DNA of 64,000 nucleotides, from assembly GCA_001936135.1 (NCBI GenBank), contig CP012814.1, positions 620,001-684,000 on the forward strand, in the 5' to 3' direction. The position numbers and the translations under genes are program-made. This stretch comes from Saccharomycopsis fibuligera x Saccharomycopsis cf. fibuligera. Lineage: Eukaryota; Ascomycota; Saccharomycetes; Ascoideales; Saccharomycopsidaceae. Shown here in pieces: positions 41,465 to 51,329 of the stretch; position 1 is the first letter of the stretch; each line of letters opens with the position of its first letter. The notes under the pieces were generated by a model that saw nothing but the letters and a program-made list of their open reading frames with translations, searched no databases and was not told where the DNA came from.

Positions 41465-41546
41465 GGTAACGTGGCCGAGTGGTCTAAGGCGCCAGGTTAA
41501 GGTCCTGGTATCTTCGGATGCGCGAGTTCGAATCTCGCCGTTATCA
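41465..41546 (+). tRNA. tRNA-Leu(AAG)
   Basis: The acceptor stem GGTAACG pairs with CGTTATC (one G-U pair), followed by discriminator A. The D arm is GCCGAGTGGTCTAAGGC. The anticodon stem CCAGG/CCTGG holds loop TTAAGGT with anticodon AAG. A long variable arm (TATCTTCGGATGCG region) marks a class II tRNA, and the T arm is GCGAG-TTCGAAT-CTCGC. It would read CUU and, with inosine, CUC and CUA. CCA follows the discriminator in the genomic sequence by chance, and a T7 run ends transcription. S. cerevisiae lacks an AAG tRNA-Leu, whereas CUG-clade yeasts carry one to my knowledge. Confidence 0.96.
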
Positions 41547-42177
41547 CCATTTTTTTGCTTCCTTATATGTTTGCGATACGTTCACCGACATTATTTCTTT
41601 ATTTTGATCCTTCTATTTTTTTTATGTGAATAATCTTCAATTTGTTAAGTTATTAAAGTTTGATTGTTAGTTCACACTTATTGTTTCTGGCTATTTACTA
41701 TTGTGCAATTTATCAAAAAAAATTTTTTTTTTCTTCATCTAAAGATAAAATTAATATCATTACATTCATTAATGTATCTACTTCGTTTTTATTGTCTGTT
41801 TTGTCCTCTTGTAGTTCTAATTCTTTGGTGTGATGTTGGATTCTAATTTGATTTCTTTGTTTTGTTTTATCTATGAATATAAAAGTAAATTACTTCTTTG
41901 CTTCGTTGTTTCTTTGATTCTTGACTAATGTTTTTATTTTCTGATTTTCTGATTTTACTATGAGCAGTATAAAATCTCTGGCCCATACTCTGCATCCTAA
42001 AATAAAGAGGAATCTTAGTTTACTTTTGCCTCAGTTTTGGTAGTAAAAATTATTGTAATAAAAAGTATCTTCAACATTCTTACAGCAAATAGATTCATTA
42101 ACAACATAATGTAAAATATAATACAATGTCATTTTATTCATTATTGAATATTATTAAGGCACGAACAAGCTTTTGAC
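41547..42177. other. Convergent region tRNA-Leu / ORC6 3' end
   Basis: This stretch of 631 bp of A/T-rich DNA begins with the Pol III terminator and ends at the ORC6 stop. I see no gene. Confidence 0.5.
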
Positions 42178-43851
42178 CTACTCTATAGCCATAATGTCTG
42201 CTTTGACTTTACTTATCCATTTATCATACTTAACTGTGTAAAATTTATTCAAATAGTCAACTTCAGGATTAAGCATATCTGCCGTCGAATACAAATATTT
42301 AATTTGTTTTCCCAACAAATCTCCATCAGCACCGCCTTTCCCATTATTAAAATTGAATTTAATTTCCAATTTCTTAATCCAGCCTTCCGTATCTAAGACC
42401 ATCCCTTCAGTTAAATTATTCCAGTGCTTTAAGCCATCCACCGTCAACCCGCCTCTTTGCCACTTTAACAATTTTTGATAAAATTTGGCTCTTAGACCAA
42501 TTTTTCTATTCAATTGATCATTGAAAATGCGGAAAAATACTACCATTATTAATCCGCATAAAAACCCCCATTCTTCTTTGATTTTTGATTTGAAGGACTC
42601 AAAAGTGGCTAGGACCTTATGTGTGATTTTTGACGGAAATTTCAACGCATTACACATAACAATTATGTCTCTAGTTTGAACTTTTTTCGATTCTGATGGT
42701 GCTTGAGAAGCTTCTGGGGTATAGGTTGGAGGGAGTTCGGATTTCAATGGGGAGGATTTGCGAGGAGAATATTGATGTCTCTTGGCTCTGTTTATTGGGC
42801 TTACTGCTGCAGAGCTAGAAGAAAAAGCAGTATTAGATTCCAAATCCGGGTTTTGTTTTTCTATTAATCTATTTTTGAGGTGTGAATTTTTCTCACTTGC
42901 GTTCAATTGATTGTTAGTATTATTATTATTATTATTGTGATGGATGTGGTTTCTTAATGTTCTGCCTTTAATTGGGGTTGGTTCAGAAGAAGAAATGTTG
43001 ATGATATCGCCACCTGAAGGGCTGTTGAAGATATTAGGCTTTCTCTTGTTGTCGCTGTTGTCGTCATTATCTTCATTAGATTCGGCATACTTGGAAGGCG
43101 TGCCCAATGATGATATTTTTCTTCTTTTCAGTGGAGTTTGAGAACTCATTAGAGCATTGCTCTTTGATGGAGCCAATAAGCGTAAATTTTCCGTCAAGTT
43201 GGCAATACCTTTTCTATTAGCCAGTTTTTGGCCCAATTTTTGATGTTCCAAAAATCCATTTATATCGCCATATCCCACTTCTTCATCATCAAAAATTCTT
43301 TTTGAGGGTGTCATTTTTGGTTCTATGCTGTTGCTACTGACAATAGCGTTCGGATTCTTTGGCTTGCTTATGATTCTGGATGTAGTTTTAGATTGTGGGG
43401 ATGCAAGTTGACTATCATTGTGGTCTGGGCTAAGACTTGGAGTAGGAATCTTGACTGCATTCAGCGTAGTTGTTGTGTCTGTGTTGATGTTACTGCTGAT
43501 TATCGGAGATGTTGGCCGGCTGATTATCCCAGAAGACAACTTCGTCTTTCTTGGAGTAGCATTTAGGAGTACGTTTTCAATTTGAATTCTAAGCTTGTTG
43601 AATTTTTTCGGCGGCAAAGCAATCATTTCACATGAAGGGTTTGGTAAGTTAAGTTTTCTTTTAAGTTTATTAACTGCAATATATGAACAAATATGCGCTC
43701 TTTCTAGCTCTTCAAACTGGGATAAGGTGCCTAAAAGTTGGCGACTTTTGTGATAGTAATGGTCTGTGAGTTTAGATAGTTCAGGAAATATGTGTTTCTG
43801 AGATGGTATTATATCTTTGATTGATGATACAATGAGTCTTGAAGATGCCAT
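42178..43851 (-). CDS. ORC6: Origin recognition complex subunit 6
   Basis: The product is 557 aa without introns. The N-terminal cyclin-box-like TFIIB fold (about 1-95) contains KSRQLLGTLSQFEELERAHICSYIAVNKLKRKLNLP, a strong fungal Orc6 signature. The middle (100-390) is low-complexity with many SP/TP sites (SPIISS, TPSLSP, TPSK, TPLKRR, TPIK, SPR, SPLK), the pattern of a CDK-regulated Orc6 linker. A second cyclin-like domain (about 395-555) follows with RDIIVMCNALKFPSK and WGFLCGLIMVVFF. Orc6 helps load Mcm2-7 at origins in G1, and CDK phosphorylation blocks reloading. S. cerevisiae Orc6 is 435 aa. Its promoter carries MCB/SCB-like motifs. Confidence 0.93.
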   Translation of the reverse strand: MASSRLIVSSIKDIIPSQKHIFPELSKLTDHYYHKSRQLLGTLSQFEELERAHICSYIAVNKLKRKLNLPNPSCEMIALPPKKFNKLRIQIENVLLNATPRKTKLSSGIISRPTSPIISSNINTDTTTTLNAVKIPTPSLSPDHNDSQLASPQSKTTSRIISKPKNPNAIVSSNSIEPKMTPSKRIFDDEEVGYGDINGFLEHQKLGQKLANRKGIANLTENLRLLAPSKSNALMSSQTPLKRRKISSLGTPSKYAESNEDNDDNSDNKRKPNIFNSPSGGDIINISSSEPTPIKGRTLRNHIHHNNNNNNTNNQLNASEKNSHLKNRLIEKQNPDLESNTAFSSSSAAVSPINRAKRHQYSPRKSSPLKSELPPTYTPEASQAPSESKKVQTRDIIVMCNALKFPSKITHKVLATFESFKSKIKEEWGFLCGLIMVVFFRIFNDQLNRKIGLRAKFYQKLLKWQRGGLTVDGLKHWNNLTEGMVLDTEGWIKKLEIKFNFNNGKGGADGDLLGKQIKYLYSTADMLNPEVDYLNKFYTVKYDKWISKVKADIMAIE

Positions 43852-44757
43852 TTTTTAGCAAATTGGTGGTGAGTAAATGTGCAAGAAAGTTTTGAAAGAG
43901 ATGAAAAAAGTAAATTTAATTGGCAAGAAAAGTATTATTTTGAAGCAAAGGTATAAAATTAAAGCTATTTGAAGTAGTGCAATGGGTGACAAGAGCAAGA
44001 AGGAAAATGTGATTAGTATGAAACATCTATGGTAAAGCGATGGATATCATTTTATCGTTGATTCACAATTCTACTTTTTCAGGCTCATTCAAATGACGCG
44101 TCGCGAAAATTTCGAAAAAGGAAATTGGAAACGCGAAAAAACAGAAACTTTAAAAATGGAAAATATGACGCGTCACTAAAGCACTCGCACTTTCACTAAT
44201 ATCCATATGAGATAATTATTGAAACTATTTCGAGCAATGGCCGCTTTCAAATTGACATTTACTGTTGCTATGTAGCAGACTTCTGTATATAAGCGTTAAA
44301 TCGTCAAAGAAAGGCCACAAGAAAGGCGGCTAAATTAACTACATGCTTGAATGCTGGGTTGTGAAAAGATGTGTCACACCAGCATTTGGCCACTATGGCG
44401 TGCTATCTTCTAAGCAGATACTATACACATTTCACTGAACAGAGGTAACTGTCAGTTGTCAATTATTGCTGGTTTATTGTGTGTTTGTGTTTATCCGGAC
44501 AGTGTATGGCAGTGTGTTGACGCATATTGACGCGCTATCAGCTGACAGGTGATTCAGAGTGGTGAAAACGCTGTTTGTTATTGATATTGAGTGAGTGATG
44601 GACCAATGTAGATGAACAGACATTTCGAGAGAGACGCTATCAAGACAAACCTGGACAAGAGCAAAGAGAGCTTTACAGCATAGTATACATACGAGGAATA
44701 CCATCACTAGTACCGCTACCAATACAATAAGATCTTTCAACGAATAATCAGCGGCTC
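43852..44757. other. Divergent ORC6/DOC1 promoter region
   Basis: This 906-bp region lies between two start codons transcribed outward. Its main feature is the cluster of G1/S motifs at 44096-44173 (listed separately). An 88-codon open frame on the minus strand (44474-44740) is hydrophobic but starts in the DOC1 leader and looks fortuitous. Confidence 0.6.
44096..44173. promoter_or_regulatory. MCB/SCB cluster (2x ACGCGT, 2x CGCGAAAA)
   Basis: Within 78 bp there are two ACGCGT sites (44096-44101, 44168-44173), each extended to GACGCGTC, and two CGCGAAAA sites (44102-44109, 44132-44139). ACGCGT is the MBF site and CGCGAAA the SBF site of yeasts. They lie 245-320 bp upstream of ORC6 and about 585-660 bp upstream of DOC1, so they most likely drive G1/S expression of ORC6. 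The sites are seen; the function is inferred. Confidence 0.75.
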
Positions 44758-45627
44758 ATGAGTTACAATCACGGGGTCGAGTATGTTGACAGCGAGATGA
44801 TGGCCGACGACGAGCATCTCCAATTAATGGATGAGAACATCGACGCAGAAGAAGAGGAAGAAGAGGACGAAGAAGAAGAAGGAGAAGAAGCTATTGACGA
44901 CTACGATAACGATGACGAAGATGATGAAGACGACGAGGACGATGAGGATGACGAGGACGACGAAGAAGAAGGTAAGGATTCAGACATCAACGAAGAGTTT
45001 GCTGATAGATTGCGCAAGATGGAGTCTCGCGGTCTAGTGGACATTGGAAACTTGGCGCTATGGAAACTATCATCATTCAAGCCCGGATGTGGACTACTGG
45101 AACTCCGTGAAGATAACCCAGAAACGTATTGGCAATCAGATGGCCTTCAACCGCATTCCATTAATATACATTTTAACAAAAAGGTGCAAATCAAACAAAT
45201 CTCACTATTCACAAATTACAGTCTTGATGAAAGTTATACACCATCGAAAGTAACAATATTAGCAGGAAATGGTTCACATAATGTTCAAGAAGTATGTTCA
45301 ATAGAGATTACCGAGCCAAATGGCTGGACAAACATCATGTTTGACGAAGCACGACACGATGGAATCTTAAAGACTTTCTTCATCAAAGTGTTGATAACGG
45401 CAAATTTCCAAAATGGTAAAGATACACATATCAGGTCCCTCAAGATATTCAGTCCTGCAAGCAATAATTCCTACGATTTAATAGCCATCGAAAATCACAA
45501 GAACAATGTTGAATTTGCACAAAACGAAGCAGAGCGAACCAAGAGAAAAATTGACAATTTGGATCGCATGGTTGCTGGAGTCCCCTTCAGCAGCATCAAA
45601 TTTCTAAGTGAGTCCACCATAAGATGA
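44758..45627 (+). CDS. DOC1: Anaphase-promoting complex subunit Doc1/Apc10
   Basis: The product is 289 aa (S. cerevisiae 283). The first about 80 residues are extremely acidic (Glu and Asp runs, DDEDDEDDEDDEDDEE). The DOC/galactose-binding fold covers about 85-260, with LVDIGNLALWKLSSFKPGCGLLELREDN and the motif TYWQSDGLQPHSINIHF that includes the substrate-binding loop. The protein ends in STIR: the C-terminal Ile-Arg dipeptide is the known tail that docks Apc10 onto Cdc27. Doc1 raises processivity of APC/C ubiquitination by contacting the D-box with the coactivator. It is divergent from ORC6. Confidence 0.95.
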   Translation: MSYNHGVEYVDSEMMADDEHLQLMDENIDAEEEEEEDEEEEGEEAIDDYDNDDEDDEDDEDDEDDEDDEEEGKDSDINEEFADRLRKMESRGLVDIGNLALWKLSSFKPGCGLLELREDNPETYWQSDGLQPHSINIHFNKKVQIKQISLFTNYSLDESYTPSKVTILAGNGSHNVQEVCSIEITEPNGWTNIMFDEARHDGILKTFFIKVLITANFQNGKDTHIRSLKIFSPASNNSYDLIAIENHKNNVEFAQNEAERTKRKIDNLDRMVAGVPFSSIKFLSESTIR

Positions 45628-45930
45628 TGTTCGCTGGTGATTATGAGTAAATAGCTATTGTATTATAGAACCCAACTGCAAGATTTCATAAATAGTGAGC
45701 TACTATCATTGTAGTAAGATATCTATAGTACGCACACTCCCCGAGGATCCAAATGCTTGTGCAGCGCCGTCGGGTAATGCGCGATGAGAACGGAAAATTT
45801 TTTTTTTTTTTTTTTTTTTTGTTTCCCTTTTTCACTTTGAGTATGAGAGAATCATAAACTTTTATACTAATTACCAATTGAATGTACTCATTCTACACAT
45901 TCAACCTCCAACTAATAATCACCACCAAAA
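45628..45930. other. Intergenic DOC1-LOC1
   Basis: This 303-bp stretch contains a T24 tract near 45798-45821 about 110 bp upstream of LOC1, which probably keeps the LOC1 promoter nucleosome-free. I see no gene. Confidence 0.5.
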
Positions 45931-46584
45931 ATGCCTCACAGACAATCTAAAACTGCTAAAAGAAGAACTACCCAAAATGGAGGCAGAAAAATTGAATCTG
46001 AAGTCTTTAGTGATTCCAAAGCCGCCAATCTTCTCGCTAACAAACCCAAACTTACTGAAAAATCCAAGGTTCGCAAACCATCTAAAATTGAAGTGAAAAA
46101 AGATCAGTTCAAGAAACGTCTCTACGGCACCAAAAAGAAGGAAAGAACTTATACTGAAAAAGAATTAAACATTCCGACATTGAATACTACAGTAGTGGCT
46201 GGGAAAAAAATCAAAAGTGGAAAAAAGGGAAAAAAGTTTGTTGATGATCACGATACGTTAAGATTGAATAGAATTATCAAAAGTATAAATGATAAGCATG
46301 ATTTAGTTAATGAAAGTAAACTTGAGAAAGCTCAAAGATTGGAAGAATTGAGAGATTTAAAGAGACAAGAAATTGAAAAAAAGGAACAGAGTAAAAATGA
46401 TGCTATTGAGTCGAAAAAGACAGAGTTGAAGTCAAAGGCATCAGCTGCTAGAATAGCTAGAAGAAAAAGAGCAAAGGAATCTACAAAAGTACAAGAAAAA
46501 GAAGCTAAGCAGGCAGCGCAGCAACAAGATAGCGGATCTGGTGAAGTGCCAAAGAAGAAGAAGAAGTCTGTGTCGTTTGCTTAA
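45931..46584 (+). CDS. LOC1: Loc1, 60S biogenesis and mRNA localisation factor
   Basis: The product is 217 aa (S. cerevisiae 204). Highly basic, Lys/Arg-rich and mostly helical. Motifs in order match Loc1: [66 protein letters not shown] and [22 protein letters not shown], ending in KKKKSVSFA. Loc1 is a nuclear/nucleolar RNA-binding protein required for pre-60S assembly and, in S. cerevisiae, for ASH1 mRNA localisation with She2. Whether the localisation role exists here is unknown. Confidence 0.95.
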   Translation: MPHRQSKTAKRRTTQNGGRKIESEVFSDSKAANLLANKPKLTEKSKVRKPSKIEVKKDQFKKRLYGTKKKERTYTEKELNIPTLNTTVVAGKKIKSGKKGKKFVDDHDTLRLNRIIKSINDKHDLVNESKLEKAQRLEELRDLKRQEIEKKEQSKNDAIESKKTELKSKASAARIARRKRAKESTKVQEKEAKQAAQQQDSGSGEVPKKKKKSVSFA

Positions 46585-47900
46585 GCGACATGATTATACA
46601 CACACTCATTCATATACATCTTTCATTTCCATAATCGTCACTACGGCTCAACTACGCTACCTCCATATCAAAACGCACTTTATTTTGTCTCACATATATT
46701 ATACTGGTCTTTTATCATTTGATATGCATGATATCTTGCCGCCTCTACCTCTGCCTGAGTTTGTATCAGTACCACATGTGTTTTGCATGATCTTATGTCA
46801 TTTGCATTTAACCTCCATATAAATTCATTTGATTATGCTCACTATCTTTAAAAACCAAAACCATAAACCGGAAATATTTTATTTGGTTTCAATTCGAAGA
46901 ATTATTCAAAAATTATACATTGCACATTCGGTCATGTACAACCTTTTGAACGCTTTCGATGAGCCATTCAAATAAATGAAATTAGCGAAACTAGTGAATG
47001 AAAATTATACTTCCTCATGTTATTCAGTGCTCTCGCTACCCTCTTTTTTCCACTATATCACCTGGCGTATGATTTATGGATATGCGTTTGTCATTTTTCT
47101 TGCTATTGTTCATCACGAGGCAACAGTGGTAATTCACTGGCTGTTTTTGTTTTTTCGCAAGATTTGTTGTTAGTCTCTACTTTTTCATACTAGGCGTTCT
47201 GTTTTTAAGGATCTTTTTAGTATATAAATTTTTTTTTTTTTTTTTTTTTTTTTTTGAATTTTTGTTTGCTTCCGAATTTTGCTTACGTTCATGACAATTT
47301 TCCAATTTTTATTCTGCAAATCTTTTTCATAATGTTTCACTCTATCGTTTTTTTATGCTTGTTTTTTTTATCTTTGAGTTTTCTTTATTGTACAGTAACA
47401 CACCAACATAAATGATTTTTGAAAAGTATACACGCTTTTTAATTGCTAATTGCTGATTTACAACTGAGATAAACATCTTGACAGAAATAAATCATAAATG
47501 GTAGCTTTGAACAGTCATAAATATTTATAAGGCTCTTAAAATGAAATTCAAATAGTCTAAACTTTTCTTTAATGCTTTATTATACAAGAATAGTCGACAC
47601 AATAATGGTTGACAGTAATAGACATTAACAAAAAAATCATAAATCATAGCTTGGAATTGATAAGCCTAAATATATATACGGTCAAGCAGGATCAAGCAGG
47701 ATCAAGCAGGATCAGATAAGGTCTTCAAAATGTACCCATATATACTTGTATAATTTTTACTAAATGGAAGAAGTCGTAAAACATAAGCTATCAGAGATAA
47801 GAAGTGATGATATAGTTTTCTTTCTTTTCTTCATGAGCGAGCACGCATTTGAAAGTATAATCTTATTTTGTAGCGCTAATGAGGCTCTAAAGTTTTCGAA
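46585..47900. other. Convergent gene-poor region LOC1 / NNF2-like
   Basis: This 1.3-kb A/T-rich stretch between converging genes holds a T25 tract at 47229-47255 and a 10-bp tandem repeat at 47681-47713. A 65-codon open frame (46976-47173) and the plus-strand frame antisense to the NNF2-like end have no protein-like signature. It is unusually long for two terminators, but I cannot name anything in it. Confidence 0.45.
47681..47713. repeat. 10-bp tandem repeat (ATCAAGCAGG)
   Basis: Three perfect copies and one to two variant copies of ATCAAGCAGG in a row (GGTCAAGCAGG, then ATCAAGCAGG units, then ATCAGATAAGG) lie about 190 bp beyond the NNF2-like stop codon. Confidence 0.8.
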
Positions 47901-50900
47901 TCACTCAATACCGTGTCCATCGACATCCGGACTAGAATCTTTTTCATCGGCTACAGCCTCAGATTCTGCAGCGTCATCAACTGCTTGTTTTGATACATCG
48001 TCCCCATTTACCTCCGTATTTCGGTCTTTTGGAACACCTCTCGCTGCCGTTGCAGTCACCGAATCCACCATTGTTGCCAAATGTGATCCTTCAGCTTCTT
48101 TTACTTCTTTAGCTTCCTCAACTTCCAATTTCTTAACTCTTTCCCTATTAACACTTGCCATTTCTTCAATTTTGTGAATTTCCAACCTAAATTCATTAAT
48201 AAGTTCATTTCTTTTGACATTTCTTTTGTCTCTTTCCGATTTTCTCTTTGCAATGTCATTAAAAACAATCGTCTCAATTTCTGTGTTGATTTTATCAATA
48301 TCAGATTGATATTTATTCAATTTGTTTAGTAGCTTGTCGTTTTTCAAGTTGACAGTATTCAAGTCGGAAACAAGTTGCATTTTGGTATCATTCAATTTAT
48401 TCAACTCTTCAACATGTTTACCCTTTCTACCATCGAATTCAAGCTTTTGCTGTTCATAATTTGATTTGCGGGACTCATAAATTGAAATAACTTGTTTTTT
48501 CAGATTGCGCAATTCTTGCAATGCGTTTTTCTTTAATGCTATTTCATCATCAAGTTGTTTAATTTCGCTTTTCAAAGATGCTACTTTTTTCCATAATTTC
48601 TCATCTTGCTTGTCTGCTTCATTTATTTTTTTACTTAAACCGTCAATTTCTTTAACCAAATCAGCAATGTTTTTGCTATGTTCTTTTTTCAACTTTCGAA
48701 GCTTTAATTTTTCTCTCATGATGGAATTCTTTGTCGTAGTTACACTTTTCTTTAAAGTTTCAATTGGTGATTCAATCTTGGATGCACTAGCATTGGTAGC
48801 TGTGGCTGAAGCGCTTTTAGAATTCTCATAATCTGGACTAGTAACAATAATGTACTTGGCAATCAATACTTCTTGGTAATTTATGACAGGAGGTTTGGAT
48901 CCAAGTTTGCTATTGCTATTAGCAATAGCAAACACTTCAATATCATATGTGGAAGACGGAGTAAGGCCAATAATTACAATGTATTCTTCATTATAAGTAT
49001 GTGTGTTCCATTCAATTCCATTAACGAGCACCACAATATCAAGTTTTCGGAGAATATCATTATCGTTTTTTTCATCATCATCATCATCATCATCCTGATG
49101 ACGATGACCGTTTCGGATGGTCAGCCTATACTGAACTTTACTCAATTGAATAATCTGAAAAGCAATACTAGTTTGCCCCACGTACTCAATAAAACATTTA
49201 ACGGGAAATTTGTTATCAGGAAATGAAAAATTTCTATATCTTCCTTCTTCAATGGGAATCAACGAGTTTTTATTGTTTGCTTCATTGATAGCATCGGTCA
49301 CAGATAGTTCACCAGAATAGATATCTGGCCTTGATCTCATTGCAAAAAGTGCTGCTATAATGGACCATAATGGCTGTTGAGATCTTACATTTAATCTTTT
49401 GCTAGTTTTTTTGTAATGCAGTGCTGTTGGCGGGATTGGTATTGAGGAGGTGTTATTGTTGTTATTGTTGTTATTGTTGTTGTTGTTGCTAACGTTGATG
49501 TTGCTGACATTAGATGAATTGTTTGTTGTACCTGAGAATGCATTGATCAGTGTTGCAGTGGATACTGTTGAAGAAGTGGTATTTATAAATGGAATTTTGC
49601 AAAAATTTTCCAAATTTGCAATGACGGTGGATAATGAAGAGGATAAATTATTCAAGTAAATAATTTCTTGTTGAGGATTTTCGGAAGGATAAGAAGCTGG
49701 TGAATCATTGAAAGGGGAAAGTTCATCATCAGCATGGCCATTATCATGTCCACGATTCTGGTTATTATTATTGTCATTGGAAGAAGACTCATTTTCCGGA
49801 GCTTGAAGGAAATGATTCAATTTCAGCTCAGCAAGTTCCTCAGATATACTCAACTTTAAAGTTTCTTTTGAATTTTGATTAACAGTAGCAAAATTAGACG
49901 AATTATTACCTATTATATTGCTTTCTTCCGCAAAGTCATTGGCTGTGGAATCAGCTTCATTCGGAGCTCCCGAGACAGTACTATGCAACTCATTAGAAAT
50001 GTATTCAGGTGATATATTTGCCAACTGGTCCAATGAATTGATGTAACTTTTGATGTAATCAATATTTTTAAAATTTGGAGAGATTTCCAACAATATAACA
50101 TGAATAGATAAGGAATAGTTGAGAAAATTCCAAAAAGAAGTGAAAAAATTGTTCAAAAAATACAGAAAAGATTGACTTTTTTGTAGGTTGACAATATTAA
50201 AAAAATTGTAATCATATGCTAATTTAAAAAACTCCGATTCAAGTTTCATATCAAGGGAACTGAATTTGGCAATTGCACTCAAAAATACACTAGCGGTATT
50301 ATTTGCTCCCACCGTATTATTTATCAAAATTGCATAACTTTTGTTTAAAGCAATGATCAGGATGGTAATGAAAATTGAAGTAGTTAGCGCTTTTGTGCCA
50401 TGAATTCCAAACAAACTAGCAGAAATCATTGCCTTGGACAAAAGTTTGAAAAGACTGAGTAAGTTTGGTGAGCAATAGAAAATGGAAATAGAAATCAAAA
50501 AATGGATCATCAAGGGCACTAATCCGGAATTTATCACGTAACTGAGAAGTTCGAGATAGGTGATTTTCTTGGCGTCATTGTTGGGTAGCTTTAGGTCATT
50601 ATTCATTATGTCATTTATGTTAGAAACATCAGTTATGCTATGGCCAAGGCGTTCACCATTGGTGGAGATGGCGCTTCGAGAATTGATCTGTTTGAAAATC
50701 TTGGCAAGAAGTTTGCCCACCATGGCTCTGGAGCTGCCTGAAAGAACATAGAGTAAAAGCACAATGCAGTTTATGGAAGGAGGCAACTTGTAAAAAATGA
50801 TAGTAAGTGCCACAGTGTCTCTGAATGAGTTTGAAGGAAGGATAGTGGGTAGACTATTTGGTGTTGTTTGTGATGTTGTGGTTGTGGTAGTATTATTTGA

Positions 50901-50981
50901 TGTGGCATTAGATGTTGTGGTTGATGATGATGGCGTGGTTGTACTGGTAGTACTATCTAGATCCACTGCTGCCGCTACCAT
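47901..50981 (-). CDS. NNF2: Nnf2-like multi-domain membrane/coiled-coil protein
   Basis: The product is 1026 aa. Residues 1-45 are S/T/N-rich. Three or four hydrophobic segments lie at about 55-80, 155-175 and 200-222 (VALTIIFYK...CIVLLLYVLSG, MIHFLISISIFYC, SIFITILIIALN). A low-complexity N/D/S middle follows. Residues about 550-715 form a conserved block (QPLWSIIAALFAMRSRPDIYSGE, then beta-strands with YIVIIGLTPSSTYDIEVFAIA) that looks like a fibronectin-III-type fold. About 750-965 is a long coiled coil of E/K/L heptads. This order recalls the poorly understood yeast protein Nnf2 (YGR089W), but I recognise it by architecture, not by a clear motif. Its function is unknown. Confidence 0.5.
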   Translation of the reverse strand: MVAAAVDLDSTTSTTTPSSSTTTSNATSNNTTTTTTSQTTPNSLPTILPSNSFRDTVALTIIFYKLPPSINCIVLLLYVLSGSSRAMVGKLLAKIFKQINSRSAISTNGERLGHSITDVSNINDIMNNDLKLPNNDAKKITYLELLSYVINSGLVPLMIHFLISISIFYCSPNLLSLFKLLSKAMISASLFGIHGTKALTTSIFITILIIALNKSYAILINNTVGANNTASVFLSAIAKFSSLDMKLESEFFKLAYDYNFFNIVNLQKSQSFLYFLNNFFTSFWNFLNYSLSIHVILLEISPNFKNIDYIKSYINSLDQLANISPEYISNELHSTVSGAPNEADSTANDFAEESNIIGNNSSNFATVNQNSKETLKLSISEELAELKLNHFLQAPENESSSNDNNNNQNRGHDNGHADDELSPFNDSPASYPSENPQQEIIYLNNLSSSLSTVIANLENFCKIPFINTTSSTVSTATLINAFSGTTNNSSNVSNINVSNNNNNNNNNNNNTSSIPIPPTALHYKKTSKRLNVRSQQPLWSIIAALFAMRSRPDIYSGELSVTDAINEANNKNSLIPIEEGRYRNFSFPDNKFPVKCFIEYVGQTSIAFQIIQLSKVQYRLTIRNGHRHQDDDDDDDEKNDNDILRKLDIVVLVNGIEWNTHTYNEEYIVIIGLTPSSTYDIEVFAIANSNSKLGSKPPVINYQEVLIAKYIIVTSPDYENSKSASATATNASASKIESPIETLKKSVTTTKNSIMREKLKLRKLKKEHSKNIADLVKEIDGLSKKINEADKQDEKLWKKVASLKSEIKQLDDEIALKKNALQELRNLKKQVISIYESRKSNYEQQKLEFDGRKGKHVEELNKLNDTKMQLVSDLNTVNLKNDKLLNKLNKYQSDIDKINTEIETIVFNDIAKRKSERDKRNVKRNELINEFRLEIHKIEEMASVNRERVKKLEVEEAKEVKEAEGSHLATMVDSVTATAARGVPKDRNTEVNGDDVSKQAVDDAAESEAVADEKDSSPDVDGHGIE

Positions 50982-51329
50982 GGTTCCGGAAGAGACGTGA
51001 GATATTTCTGTTTTTTCATGTAGCTAATGAAGCTTGAAGTGCTGGACTGTGATAGTGCTGAGTTAGTAATGTTCTGTCAAAGCTGTTGTAGCTCTTGATT
51101 ACTCACTAAAACTGTTTTTGTATTTCGTTTTTGATAACAGCGGAGGAGGCCTCGTAAATAATATATGATCACGTTTTGCACCAGCCGAAAGGTTTCGGAA
51201 ATGCTCGGAAATTAAACAAATAAAAATAGAAGAATCGACACTTTAAAGCATCTATAAAGGTGAAAGAAGGAGTAGGTACATGATGAAGTAGACTAATAAC
51301 CATAGTGCCACTGCCAATACCACAACACA
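50982..51329. other. Divergent promoter NNF2-like / MED4
   Basis: This 348-bp region between two divergent starts has no distinctive motif by eye and no gene. Confidence 0.45.

Noticed and set aside
44474-44740. An 88-codon hydrophobic minus-strand frame upstream of DOC1
   Set aside because: It lies in the DOC1 leader/promoter, has no conserved pattern and its hydrophobicity follows from the local A/C-rich composition.
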